A DNA stretch of 64,000 bases, from assembly GCF_954871325.1 (NCBI RefSeq), contig NC_088777.1:51584002-51648001 (forward strand). Direction: 5' to 3'. A program made the translations under genes and the position numbers. Each line of letters opens with the position of its first letter. The first letter of the stretch is position 1. Under the pieces are notes generated by a model. The model searched no databases. It was given only the letters and a program-made list of their open reading frames with translations, and was not told the DNA's origin. The DNA is from Gordionus sp. m RMFG-2023. Lineage: Eukaryota; Nematomorpha; Gordioida; Chordodea; Parachordodidae. Shown here piece by piece: positions 26,601-33,379 of the stretch.

Positions 26601-29401
26601 AAGCTCGGGGGTATCGGCTTACACTCACCTCTAACTTTTCCATCAGTGGTTTCCTAGCCTTTCGTCTTTCATCTGACTCACCAATTAGTTAACTTTTCCT
26701 GACCCCTTATTAGCTGAAGCCCAGGTTGTCCCAAATGCTCCACGACCCTCCTCATGTTCACAGAGAGACTGGGATATTCCACTCAACGAAGGCTCCGTCG
26801 CTTACCTAAAATCGGGCCTATACGACGACGATCTGATAGTTTTTCGCCTATTGAACCAAGGATCTGGTTACGAGTTTCTGGAAACCATACCCTCCAACAA
26901 TCTCGATTTGTTGCTCTCCGCTGACGAGCTAAGATTTACTATTGGACTACGGCTCAATTGCGAAATTGTTCTTCCGTACCAATGCAAACATTGCGAAACC
27001 AGTGTCGACAGCAAGAGTAGACACTGTCTCTATTGTCGCGGCCGTTTTTCACGGCACACCAAATGCAATGACATCATTTTACGCGCCCTCAAATCAGGAG
27101 GCATTCTTCTAGACTAGAACCAACCGGAATTTTTTGAACCGATGGAAAACGTCCTGATGGAATGTCCTTGATCCCCTGGTCAAGGGGTCAACTACTGGTT
27201 TGGGACTTCACCTGCATTGACACAAATGCACCATCTAACCATACCGTCGATGCCCTCGTCCTCGTAGAATCCTGGAAAACCATAATGTACAGTTCCTTAG
27301 ACCCCTCTTTCTTATTCATACCTATCGCCTGCTCCATTCTCACCACCTTCGGTAGCAAAGCCCAACGTTTTTTCAAAGAATTAGGCAAACGGATCCGTGA
27401 AAAAACCGATCAGCCTAAGGAATCCCTCTTCTTACGCCAAAAACTTGCTACCGCCACCATTCGCTCTAACTATCTAAGCTTCATCTTTTCCATTGAATAA
27501 CCTCCCATTCTCCAAGCTTCCTTTTTTTTTTATACTCCATCCTTTCTCGTAAATTCTATTTCTATATTTTTCACCTTTATTTATTTTACCTTTTTAAAAA
27601 ATTAATTATTTACTACTACATTTTGACAACATATCATATCAGTAAATATTCAAATAAAGTAACCCATGACCGAAAAAAAATATATATTAATGAAATTGTA
27701 GCAACGACCTCAGAGGTCACTCAATCTCCAGGTATATTATTATGTTTATTTATAATTACATTTGTTTAAGATATGTTATTATAACCCAATGCTACTTTTG
27801 ATATTGATATATCAATAAATATTAATTAATTAGATAATAATATTATAAAAAAATTAGTATTAAACCATATATTCATTTAACTTAAACCACTGAGGCATAT
27901 TTTGTTGATAATTCGAAACTTGCTTAAAATTATTAATGAATGGTTAAATTAATCTAAAATGATACTAATCAAAAGGATCAATCAATATTAAAGTTGCACT
28001 ATACTATTATTGCTTGCAAGATCAAAAAATGTTGATTGTTAAATTATTTAGATGTCGATATATTATTTAGCAATATAATATAATAACAAAATTGTAGTAA
28101 CTCCAATCTCTCAAATCTAGGGATTTTTTTAATTATTGAAAATTAAATTTGTTTAAGATATATTATTGTTGCTGGAAAATCAAAAAATATTGATTAATTA
28201 TATGTTATAATATAATATGGAAAATAATAATAAACCATAACCTAAATTATTTAAAATATTTTGGGAGTAGTTAAATTATTTTAAAAGAAACTTTTCAAAA
28301 TGATCAATAATATTGTTGTACTATACCATTGCAAGATCAAAAAAAAGTGTATTGTCAAATTATTTAATGTCCTTGCATGTTTTTAGAAATAATTTATTAA
28401 TATTGTAGTAACGACCCCAGTCTCTCAACCTCCAGGTATATTATTACGTTTATTGAAAAATTACATTTGTTTAAGATATGTAATTTTTCCATTACTTTTG
28501 ATATTGATCAAAAAAATATTAATCAATTAGATATTAATTTAATAGGGAAAATAGTAGTTAAACAATATACTCCCTCAACCTCAATCGTATTTTTTATATA
28601 AAATATTTAGTATTTAAATTAATATAAAAAATTAACCTTTCTAAATGCATGTGCACAATACTATTGTAAGATTAAAAAATATAAATAATTCAATATATGA
28701 TGTCAATATAGGATACTCGTCAGATTTTAAAACTAGCAAATATGCTAACCTACCAGATGAATATAAATTTATATCAGTTGCAGCCAGGCGCTTACCCTAA
28801 ATAGAATGCTTGGCAGAAACATAGGATTAAATCCAGTGGTACGAAAAATGACGTTTACTTACACCAGCGCTTAGAAATTTCGATTATAAAATCTAATTTC
28901 ATAGGCTTCATGAGTTCCTTTCCGGAGTAGCTTGATGATTTTGATCTTTTCCTCCTTCCCTTCATTGTTTAATCTTCTCTATTTCTCTCAAATTATTATA
29001 CACATATAATCTTTTTTGAATACTAATTTCTGTATTATAAATTTTGACTTCATATATTTTATGAAGTTTAAAATTTTTACCTTTAACATAATTCTAAATA
29101 ATAAGTATTGTCGTTTCAATGCTTTAATCATTCAGAATCTCCTTTAATTTATTATTATTATAAACATGTATAAATACATAATACACCTACACCCTCATAG
29201 TCTTAAAACTTTAAATTCATAATTATTAGACTAATCAAAAAAGTTTATACATTGTTATTTTTGCAAAGATACTACTTTTGTTTGTACAAATAAATGTTGA
29301 TCTTTAAATAATATTCAATACATTATGTCTATATATTATTTAGCAATATATAATTTAATAACAAAATTTAGCAACCACTTCACTCCCTCCTCAATCTTCA
29401 A
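8609..29401 (+). CDS. Micro-exon array gene, Thr/Ser/Pro/Gln-rich product
   Basis: Twenty-four exons of 21, 24, 27, 30, 33, 39 or 48 nt can be read on the + strand. Each is preceded by an AG acceptor (often ATTGTAG) and followed by a GT donor (mostly GTATAT, GTATAA or GTTTTT). All lengths are multiples of three and all enter and leave in phase 1, so any subset can be skipped without breaking the frame. Spliced together they total 663 nt with no stop. The typical unit reads TTSAPQSPG. Exons from 19639 onward lie in a tandem repeat of about 300-400 bp, so exon and intron were amplified together. Decayed units with lost splice sites lie between good ones. I recognise no protein family; the composition suggests a secreted, possibly O-glycosylated mucin-like region. 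The 5' exon is uncertain (7478?), and the 3' exons may be those at 40422-41597. Transcription is inferred, not shown. Confidence 0.75.
8890..8937 (+). CDS. Micro-exon 2 (48 nt), the longest
   Basis: Acceptor TTATTACCAG, donor GTATAT. Phase 1-1, encodes [17 protein letters not shown]. The ATNT motif recurs in the exons of both secreted paralogues downstream. A decayed homologue is at 9855-9908. Confidence 0.7.
9855..9908 (+). pseudogene. Decayed micro-exon, acceptor AG lost
   Basis: Homologous to micro-exon 2 and still 54 nt in frame ([19 protein letters not shown]), with a good GTAAAT donor. The acceptor that reads ACCAG in micro-exon 2 reads ACGG here, so the AG is gone. It is probably skipped. 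Confidence 0.6.
10123..10152 (+). CDS. Possible extra micro-exon (30 nt)
   Basis: A pyrimidine-rich acceptor (CTCTCTCCAGAG) precedes 30 nt encoding [10 protein letters not shown], followed by the strong donor GTAAGA. Phase 1-1. The sequence family differs from the others, and a related stretch near 9170-9215 does not keep the frame, so confidence is lower. Confidence 0.35.
11060..11125. repeat. Imperfect TTTC/TTTA microsatellite
   Basis: A short degenerate tetranucleotide tract of TTTC and TTTA units. Confidence 0.8.
11807..11845 (+). CDS. Micro-exon 3 (39 nt)
   Basis: Acceptor TTATTTACAG, donor GTATAT. Phase 1-1, encodes [14 protein letters not shown]. It shares the GKP segment with the 9855 relic. 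Confidence 0.65.
12901..12933 (+). CDS. Micro-exon 4 (33 nt)
   Basis: Acceptor AATATTAG, donor GTATAT. Phase 1-1, encodes [12 protein letters not shown]. Rich in Pro, with one Cys. Confidence 0.65.
13120..13149 (+). pseudogene. Decayed micro-exon
   Basis: Resembles the family (acceptor AATAGTAAG, then a Thr/Thr/Leu/Ser-type reading), but no GT follows at a phase-preserving position. Confidence 0.4.
13687..13708 (+). pseudogene. Decayed micro-exon
   Basis: CACTCCCTCAACCTCCAG matches the core of micro-exons 6 and 23. The acceptor AG is missing and the donor reads CAGTTTATT. Confidence 0.45.
14230..14250 (+). CDS. Micro-exon 5 (21 nt)
   Basis: Acceptor AATTTAAG, donor GTATTT. Phase 1-1, encodes ATTPPSP plus a split codon. 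It ends in A rather than the usual G. Confidence 0.6.
14394..14426 (+). CDS. Micro-exon 6 (33 nt)
   Basis: Acceptor AGATATAG, donor GTATAT. Phase 1-1, encodes [12 protein letters not shown]. Confidence 0.68.
14532..14561 (+). pseudogene. Decayed micro-exon, donor lost
   Basis: A good acceptor (AATTGTAG) and a family-like Asn/Thr/Pro/Ser/Thr reading, but no GT donor follows. Confidence 0.45.
14903..14926 (+). CDS. Micro-exon 7 (24 nt)
   Basis: Acceptor AATTTAAG, donor GTATAG. Phase 1-1, encodes VTSQPKCP plus a split codon. It is the last micro-exon before the RTE insertion. Confidence 0.58.
15072..15702 (-). pseudogene. RTE reverse transcriptase, palm to C-terminus, broken
   Basis: The catalytic motif [11 protein letters not shown] begins this part, followed by the KTEYM and CKYLGS segments typical of RTE-clade and related LINEs. 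The frame then breaks near 15373-15420. The C-terminal piece (15072-15323) has the family's [13 protein letters not shown] region and a basic GKRKRGQ run. In the family this domain copies the element's RNA at the nicked target. The break and later stops mean no activity. Confidence 0.88.
16099..17025 (-). pseudogene. RTE linker and N-terminal reverse transcriptase
   Basis: An open stretch of 308 codons. The N-terminal two-thirds is the Lys-rich linker between endonuclease and RT. The end holds RT motifs, including [16 protein letters not shown] and [18 protein letters not shown], the start of the fingers domain. The frame is lost just after QNYRG. Fragments of the rest (fingers/palm, FMPGRST equivalents) can be read in other frames down to about 15720. 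Confidence 0.88.
17262..17822 (-). pseudogene. RTE APE-type endonuclease domain, broken
   Basis: From the ATG at 17822 the minus strand reads [20 protein letters not shown], then [20 protein letters not shown] and GGDLNAHVG. These are the metal-binding Glu and the Asp/Asn motifs of the exonuclease-endonuclease-phosphatase fold that LINEs use to nick target DNA. In-frame stops lie near residues 31 and 74. The frame degrades after HVLKFSPM. Confidence 0.88.
18010..18410. mobile_element. hAT-type MITE nested in the RTE leader
   Basis: A 401-bp element with terminal inverted repeats CAGTGGCGTAGCTAGG and CAGTGGCGTAACTACGG (right end, reversed). The exact 8-bp target duplication ACATCAGT is at 18002-18009 and 18411-18418. 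It has no coding capacity. It is younger than the RTE copy it interrupts. Confidence 0.93.
18845..18871 (+). pseudogene. Decayed micro-exon
   Basis: ACCACTCCAATCTGGCCGCA followed by TCTCCA aligns with the family, but neither the AG acceptor nor the GT donor survives. Confidence 0.4.
19264..19290 (+). pseudogene. Decayed micro-exon, donor lost
   Basis: Acceptor AAATTATAG is intact and the exon body matches micro-exon 20, but the end reads TCCATATTTT with no GT at the donor position. Confidence 0.5.
19639..19662 (+). CDS. Micro-exon 8 (24 nt)
   Basis: Acceptor AATTGTAG, donor GTTCTT. Phase 1-1, encodes VTSSPQSSG. Confidence 0.65.
19984..20010 (+). CDS. Micro-exon 9 (27 nt)
   Basis: Acceptor ATTGTAG, donor GTATAT. 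Phase 1-1, encodes [10 protein letters not shown]. Confidence 0.7.
20285..20311 (+). CDS. Micro-exon 10 (27 nt)
   Basis: Identical to micro-exon 9, with the same acceptor and donor; a product of the 301-bp duplication. Confidence 0.7.
20640..20660 (+). CDS. Micro-exon 11 (21 nt)
   Basis: Acceptor AATTGTAG, donor GTTATT. Phase 1-1, encodes VTSCPQSG. Two codons shorter than the 27-nt form, and it contains a Cys. Confidence 0.65.
20992..21012 (+). CDS. Micro-exon 12 (21 nt)
   Basis: Acceptor AATTATAG, donor GTTGTT. Phase 1-1, encodes VTSCPHSG. Confidence 0.63.
21367..21393 (+). CDS. Micro-exon 13 (27 nt)
   Basis: Acceptor ATTGTAG, donor GTATAT. Phase 1-1, encodes ATTSAPQSP plus a split codon. 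Confidence 0.7.
21758..21787 (+). CDS. Micro-exon 14 (30 nt)
   Basis: Acceptor ATTGTAG, donor GTATAT. Phase 1-1, encodes [11 protein letters not shown]. It has one codon more than micro-exon 13, so the length change kept the frame. Confidence 0.7.
22101..22121 (+). CDS. Micro-exon 15 (21 nt)
   Basis: Acceptor AATTATAG, donor GTTTTT. Same sequence as micro-exon 11, VTSCPQSG. Confidence 0.63.
22441..22464 (+). CDS. Micro-exon 16 (24 nt)
   Basis: Acceptor AATTGTAG, donor GTTTTT. Phase 1-1, encodes VTSCPHSQ plus a split codon. Confidence 0.65.
22778..22804 (+). CDS. Micro-exon 17 (27 nt)
   Basis: Acceptor ATTGTAG, donor GTATAA. Encodes ATTSVPQSS plus a split codon. Confidence 0.68.
23162..23188 (+). 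CDS. Micro-exon 18 (27 nt)
   Basis: Acceptor ATTGTAG, donor GTATAA. Encodes ATTSVPQSP plus a split codon. Confidence 0.68.
23525..23551 (+). CDS. Micro-exon 19 (27 nt)
   Basis: Acceptor ATTGTAG, donor GTATAA. Encodes ATTSVPQSP plus a split codon. Nearly identical to micro-exon 18 and its flanks. Confidence 0.68.
23884..23907 (+). CDS. Micro-exon 20 (24 nt)
   Basis: Acceptor TTTTAG, donor GTTTTT. Encodes VTSIPQSPG. Confidence 0.65.
24269..24295 (+). CDS. Micro-exon 21 (27 nt)
   Basis: Acceptor ATTGTAG, donor GTATAT. Encodes ATTSAPQSP plus a split codon. The last exonic base is T rather than G or A, which weakens the donor and would give Ser or Leu at the next junction. Confidence 0.6.
24775..25122 (+). 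pseudogene. Retrotransposon N-terminal part with Cys/His finger
   Basis: The ATG opens [13 protein letters not shown], with CPAC, then [15 protein letters not shown]. The Cys-x2-Cys...His...Cys spacing suggests a nucleic-acid-binding finger, as found at the N-terminus of many LINEs with restriction-like endonucleases. A Ser/Thr-rich linker follows, and the frame stops at 25122. The continuation to the RT lies in other frames. Confidence 0.7.
25268..26240 (+). pseudogene. Retrotransposon reverse transcriptase, broken
   Basis: Read across several frames: [13 protein letters not shown] and [16 protein letters not shown] (fingers), [20 protein letters not shown] (motif 2 region), [10 protein letters not shown] (motif A with the catalytic Asp), [15 protein letters not shown] (motif B) and WYIDDGF (motif C, catalytic YIDD at 26146-26157). 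Catalytic residues are present, but the frame changes at least four times. It is a dead copy. Confidence 0.85.
26851..27500 (+). pseudogene. Retrotransposon Cys/His motif and endonuclease-like region
   Basis: 26851-27117 reads [19 protein letters not shown], then [20 protein letters not shown], a Cys/His motif followed by the RHxxxND segment seen downstream of RT in this group. 27162-27500 reads [20 protein letters not shown], preceded by DGKRPDG behind a stop. The RPD and D residues would be catalytic in a PD-(D/E)XK fold. The endonuclease assignment is inferred from family knowledge. Confidence 0.75.
27702..27731 (+). CDS. Micro-exon 22 (30 nt)
   Basis: Acceptor ATTGTAG, donor GTATAT. Encodes [11 protein letters not shown]. 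First exon after the inserted retrotransposon. Confidence 0.7.
28098..28121 (+). pseudogene. Decayed micro-exon, donor lost
   Basis: Acceptor ATTGTAG is intact, but the end reads CTAGGGATTTT with no GT. Confidence 0.5.
28409..28435 (+). CDS. Micro-exon 23 (27 nt)
   Basis: Acceptor ATTGTAG, donor GTATAT. Encodes [10 protein letters not shown]. Confidence 0.68.
28558..28586 (+). pseudogene. Decayed micro-exon, frame lost
   Basis: AG acceptor and GTATTT donor flank 29 nt, which breaks the multiple-of-three rule kept by every intact unit. Confidence 0.4.
28720..29010 (-). other. Coding-like minus-strand stretch, unidentified
   Basis: The minus strand reads [20 protein letters not shown] and then a stop. 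A strong GTAAGT donor-like site follows. The stretch is less AT-rich than its flanks. It could be a retroelement scrap or an isolated exon; no family was recognised. Confidence 0.25.
29372..29401 (+). CDS. Micro-exon 24 (30 nt)
   Basis: Acceptor AATTTAG, donor GTATAT. Encodes [10 protein letters not shown] plus a split codon. Last intact unit seen. Confidence 0.65.
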
Positions 29402-29621
29402 GTATATTATTTTGTTTAAATTTATTATGTTACCTTAAACGAAATCAATTTTTAAAAAAAATCCTTTTAATTATAGTTCAAACAATGTTATTGTTGTACA
29501 ATAGTTATACTCTTAGTTTTTTGATAGATCAAAAAAATGTTTATTTTAAAAAATAATTCCATTTATAATGTAATAACCTCACCATGTATTTGTTAGATAA
29601 TAATATAATACCGTATAGTAG

Positions 29622-29650
29622 TAAACACTGCATTCCCTCAACAACCCCCT
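29622..29650 (+). pseudogene. Decayed micro-exon
   Basis: A TAG acceptor and GTGCAT flank 29 nt with the family core CATTCCCTCAACAACCCCCT. The frame is not preserved. Confidence 0.35.
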
Positions 29651-30471
29651 GTGCATTAGTATTAAATCTAAATATTTCTCGTATCGATTTCAACTCAACC
29701 CCAAGTCGGTGCAACAAATATATAAAAATCTAAGAATCAAATCCCCTCATTACATTAAGCAACGGCTTAATGGGAGTAAAAATTAACTATTTATTTTGCT
29801 CATATGAACACAAAAAATTATGCTCAAAATTCTTTGCCATAAAAAGACCCGGTAAATAATTTAACCACAATTAGAAATTTAATCAAACAATGAGTTGTCT
29901 TTTAATGAATATGGTTGGGACACCTTTAAATTCTTAATATCAAATTTATCACCACTAATGAAAAGTTAAAAACCTTTAAAGAATCCCTAAATTCAAATAT
30001 TTTTTTAATAAATTATATAAGGCATTCCATAGACTCCTGTGTATTACATATATAGAGCCGTATAAATAAAAAAGGTGATAATCTTTTGATACAAGAATTA
30101 AGGCCGGAAAACCTATATCAAAATGTAATCTCATCCCTAAATCATCAAGGGTTACTTAAAACGCCTGTTTTTTAAGCGAGAGCAAATTGCAATTTAATTG
30201 CGGAAAGAACTCCAATTACAGTTCTTTATAACAGAATTATTGTATATCGTTTTTTCGATAGATTTACCTTTCACCCCTTAACCCTGATATTTTATATCAG
30301 ATAAAAGGGTCCAATTAGAATCATCATTTAACTAAAATGTGGAGATGTTAATGAAATGAAATAGCCAAATGATTATTAGCTGCAGAAGGTTAAAGAAACA
30401 CATAATTTTAAAAAAATATCGTAAATACTGTGTATAAAAAAATATAATCATCTTACATTTAAAGAAATTAT
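29651..30471. other. AT-rich DNA, nothing recognised
   Basis: No exon, RNA or transposon motif could be supported. Confidence 0.4.
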
Positions 30472-31763
30472 CAAGTTGTGAAAAGATACTTTTTAAATGG
30501 ATCTAGATACCGATACATAGTCTAAAAAGTTATCTAGATCCAGATACAAATAAATAGTCTAAAAAGTTATTTTAATACTTTTTTAAAATGTATCTAGATA
30601 CAGATACAATTTTTATTATATACTCTTATATAAGCTTTACACTCTGTTGTGAAAATGAAAAAATTTATCGACTCGAAATCACTTATTAAAATATAAACAA
30701 TGATTTTTAGATTTTAATATAATATGTGATTATAAATAATTATTAGATTTCAGTAATAAAATATTTTGGTCATTAAGGCATCCTCGTTTATCTGTAAAGA
30801 CATTTTTAGCTAAACTAAAAAGTCTTTCTACCAGGGCGCTTAAAGAGTTTGTGATGTTATATTTTATGAATAACAATTTTATACCAGGATATTCTTTAGA
30901 AAATACTAAAATCTCGACCATTCGTTTTTGAAAAATTATTTAAAATTTGTTGAGTATCAAAATTTAAATCATTATTATCAATCATATCTGCTGCTGTGGG
31001 GTACCGAAGAAAATCTAATATTAACATTTGTAATTTGTTTGCAATCAGTTGAAGACCTTGATAATTCATCAACTATACTTTGTATTAATTGTTTTTTTCA
31101 TTAACAGTGTTTAATTTCTTCTCTTAAAATTTAAAATTACAATTGTAAACATTTATTTAGTATCTATACCCTTAAATGTTTTACAATGTTACAAGTTGAG
31201 GTAATGCTAACGGAAATTTTCGTATTTTTTGGTAGATATGGCAAGCATTATACTATCAGAGTTTTGTTTTCTTTATTTTGAGATATTATTTTAAAATATG
31301 CTCTATAAAGGCCATGGAAAAAGAATGTCTGATCTTGTTGATGCTTCATTGATTATTACTTCATCCTCTTAATCACTACTAATATTAAGCTAAAATAAAT
31401 TTTTAAAATTAGTTAAATAAAATAAAATTAGCCAATTCCATTGAAAATAAAAATAGCAGATTCCTTGAGTTACATTGTAATATCAAAATTTGTATGGGTC
31501 ATTGATAAACTCGGACATATTTTTTTATATATAAGTTTTAATATTATATATATATAATTTTTTATTATAGTAGTCTTTATATTTTTATTAATAATATAAA
31601 AAACCTTAAATAAAAGGTATATCAAAGGGTATCTTAAAAAGTATCTAAAAGCAGATATAGATACCTCTAAAATAATATCTAGATACAGATACAGGATATT
31701 TAATCAAAAATATATCTAGATACAGATGCCACATATTTATATCTAGATACTCTAACAACTCTG
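30472..31763 (-). mobile_element. hAT transposon, internally deleted
   Basis: The ends are imperfect inverted repeats (CAAGTTGTGAAAAGATAC at the left; CAGAGTTGTTAGAGTATC reversed at the right). Both sides carry many copies of the subterminal motif TATCTAGATACAGATAC in opposite orientation. The inside reads on the minus strand as a zBED-like piece (STCNIVKHLR, about 31130-31310) and then the C-terminal dimerisation domain. At about 1.3 kb it is far shorter than an autonomous hAT element, so the middle of the transposase has been deleted. The flanking 8-mers match only 6 of 8. Confidence 0.85.
30730..30921 (-). pseudogene. hAT transposase C-terminal dimerisation domain
   Basis: 63 codons containing SALVERLFSLAKNVFTDKRG followed by L and then NILLLKSN. 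This is the conserved ERxFS...KR..L......L.FLxxN signature of the hAT family dimerisation domain. It is preceded by decayed transposase sequence. Only the end of the protein is open. Confidence 0.85.
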
Positions 31764-31839
31764 GTAATGATAGTCAAGAGCCATCATCAGGGCATCAACG
31801 GCTTCTTGTGAGAACTCGTTCTTTACACTAAAATGAGTT
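31764..31839 (-). CDS. Possible host exon abutting the hAT element
   Basis: After a good acceptor (TCTAATTCTCAG) the minus strand reads THFSVK, then NEFSQEAVDALMMALDYH, with normal coding composition. The frame runs directly into the hAT terminal repeat. It could be an exon interrupted by the insertion. It is out of phase with the Popeye exon at 32425, so it is not the next exon of that gene in any simple way. Family unknown. Confidence 0.3.
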
Positions 31840-32424
31840 CTGAGAATTAGAGACTCGAACGATCGTAAACAAAATTTAGTATTTTCATGGCTTAAGATAA
31901 AAGATAAAAATTATAACAAAAAATCGTCGTATTAATTTGTATATATTCATATTTACAAAAATATTTCTACAAAGGTGTCTAACTTTTTGTTTTATTTTTA
32001 AAAAAAAATATTGCCACCTCCAACCCCCCCTCCCCCTGCTTCAGCAAGAAATTCCTGGTTCCCTGGACATATGGTGAAATTTAAAAAAATAATATCTAAT
32101 GATGAAAGTCCTCATTGCACATCAGGCAACTTTACTCTTAATACAGTTAATTATACTCCTTTAAGCTTAGTTTATTTAATTTATTACAACAATTTAGTTG
32201 AATTTAAAATTCTTATTTGCTACCAATTGGCATTAGATCTTTTTAAAATTCCTCTCTTTTCTTCTCAATTCCATGTTGAATAATCTCAAAGGGGAGCATT
32301 AGAAATTCGTATAAAATCAAAAATACAGCGAAACTGTAGGATTTTATTTTAATATTCGGTTAAAACCGAAATCTCTATTATGAAATCACACTAAAAATTT
32401 CCTTAAAAATTATGGTCGGCTAAC

Positions 32425-32536
32425 CTGAAATTTGTCATCGCCGCATCTTTTAACCGATTGGTATTCCGCGGAATCTAGAAATTCGCAAGGATAGATATGA
32501 TACAAAAGCTTATTATCTTGATCGAACGCTGTCGCT
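32425..32536 (-). CDS. Popeye-domain protein, third visible exon
   Basis: Acceptor AATAAG, donor GTTAGC. The 112 nt complete a split Arg and encode LLYHIYPCEFLDSAEYQSVK and then CGDDKFQ. This matches the LHxIxPxxFLDSPE segment of Popeye-domain proteins (membrane cAMP-binding proteins). Its phase fits the exon at 32813. The next expected exon, with the rest of the cAMP-binding fold, was not found; an hAT element lies 0.7 kb downstream. Confidence 0.85.
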
Positions 32537-32812
32537 CTTATTTTTGACATAAAATATTTGATTTAAGAAAAAAAATTTTTTTTTAAAAAATGTCAGTTTC
32601 CCAGTAAAATAATGACACGAAATGACGATCAAATCCATTCGACAACAAATACAATTTACTTCTTTTTTTTTACAAAAGACAAAGCGTTTTATTAATCAAT
32701 AAATAATTTCGCTTTTAGCATTCGTGCCGGCATAAAAAACAAGAGTTAACATCGTAAGAAGCGGATGCGGAATATTTTTGGCCACGGGGATTTAAGGATT
32801 AAACGGAATTAC

Positions 32813-32943
32813 CTTCCGGTTAGTAATATGGATAGCTTATCGTTAACGGTGAAATTTCTCAGGGCATAGGTTTCGCCGGGTTTCAACTGTTTTGTGTAAC
32901 AGCTGTGAGGATTTCCGAACTTTTGAAACCACGTTACATCGAC
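32813..32943 (-). CDS. Popeye-domain protein, second visible exon
   Basis: Acceptor ATTAAG, donor GTAATT. The 131 nt encode VDVTWFQKFGNPHSC, then LKPGETYALRNFTVNDKLSI and LLTG. The L..G..YA......DKLSILL.G pattern is the start of the Popeye cyclic-nucleotide-binding region. The intron separating it from the upstream exon is only 45 bp (32944-32988). Confidence 0.9.
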
Positions 32944-32988
32944 CTTAATTTATATAGATATAATAAGAAATTAAATTTTAAGCCATAC

Positions 32989-33170
32989 TTGCAAAGGTCG
33001 AAGTTTGGTGTCGTAAAATGAGCAGAGTCCCTTACCCAACTTGAGAGGTCCCGCTTTATAAAAAGCATATAACATCTGGGAAAGATTTATGAGCACAAAT
33101 ACGAAATTCCAAGCAAAGAGGTGAGAAGAACATATGATGTTCCAGGACCAATAACAGTATATCAAATAAC
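32989..33170 (-). CDS. Popeye-domain protein, transmembrane exon
   Basis: Acceptor TTTCCTTCAACCTAG, donor GTATGG. The 182 nt encode YLIYCYWSWNIICSSHLF, then AWNFVFVLINLSQMLYAFYK and GPLKLGKG...LRPLQ. This is the last membrane helix and the (A)WN.VF..iN..Q..Y..Y signature of Popeye proteins, which bind cAMP and work in muscle and heart physiology in animals. Entry is phase 1, exit phase 0, and the three exons join without a stop. N-terminal exons should lie further up on the minus strand (beyond 33170) but were not found; decayed gypsy sequence begins about 200-500 bp away. The ATG-led longer open frame reaching 33246 simply reads into the intron. Confidence 0.9.
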
Positions 33171-33379
33171 CTAGGTTGAAGGAAACAAATAATATAATAT
33201 AAGGCAAAAATTTTATTATTTTAATAGATATCAAATATATTACCATCAGCTAAATAAATCATAAAAAATATATATGGATAGTTTTAACTTTAAATGGTGG
33301 GAAATTTAGTCTTAAATAATGTTGATTTAGCGGGTAAAAGAAAAATTGACGGTCTTATTCACTGTTAAATTTTATATAT

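Larger units (their letters stand above)
24615..27680 (+). mobile_element. Non-LTR retrotransposon with probable C-terminal endonuclease
   Basis: About 3.07 kb of markedly C-rich sequence inserted in one unit of the tandem array. The array reads AATATAATA before it and TATATTAATGAAATTG after its A-run, so the two sides rejoin into a normal unit. Order: 5' leader, N-terminal Cys/His finger, reverse transcriptase, C-terminal Cys/His motif, then an RPDG...WDFT region that in related invertebrate elements lies in a restriction-like (PD-(D/E)XK) endonuclease. Stops and frameshifts break it throughout. Codon and base use differ sharply from the surroundings. Confidence 0.88.
27680..29401. repeat. 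Continuation of the micro-exon tandem array, diverged
   Basis: The same unit order as 18520-24614 continues with increasing divergence. It contains three intact micro-exons (22-24) and two or three decayed ones. Confidence 0.8.

Noticed and set aside
32011-32283. A 90-codon + strand frame starting MPPPTPPPPASARNSW
   Set aside because: It lies antisense to and just beyond the Popeye exons, depends on a C-rich low-complexity run, and has no splice or family support.
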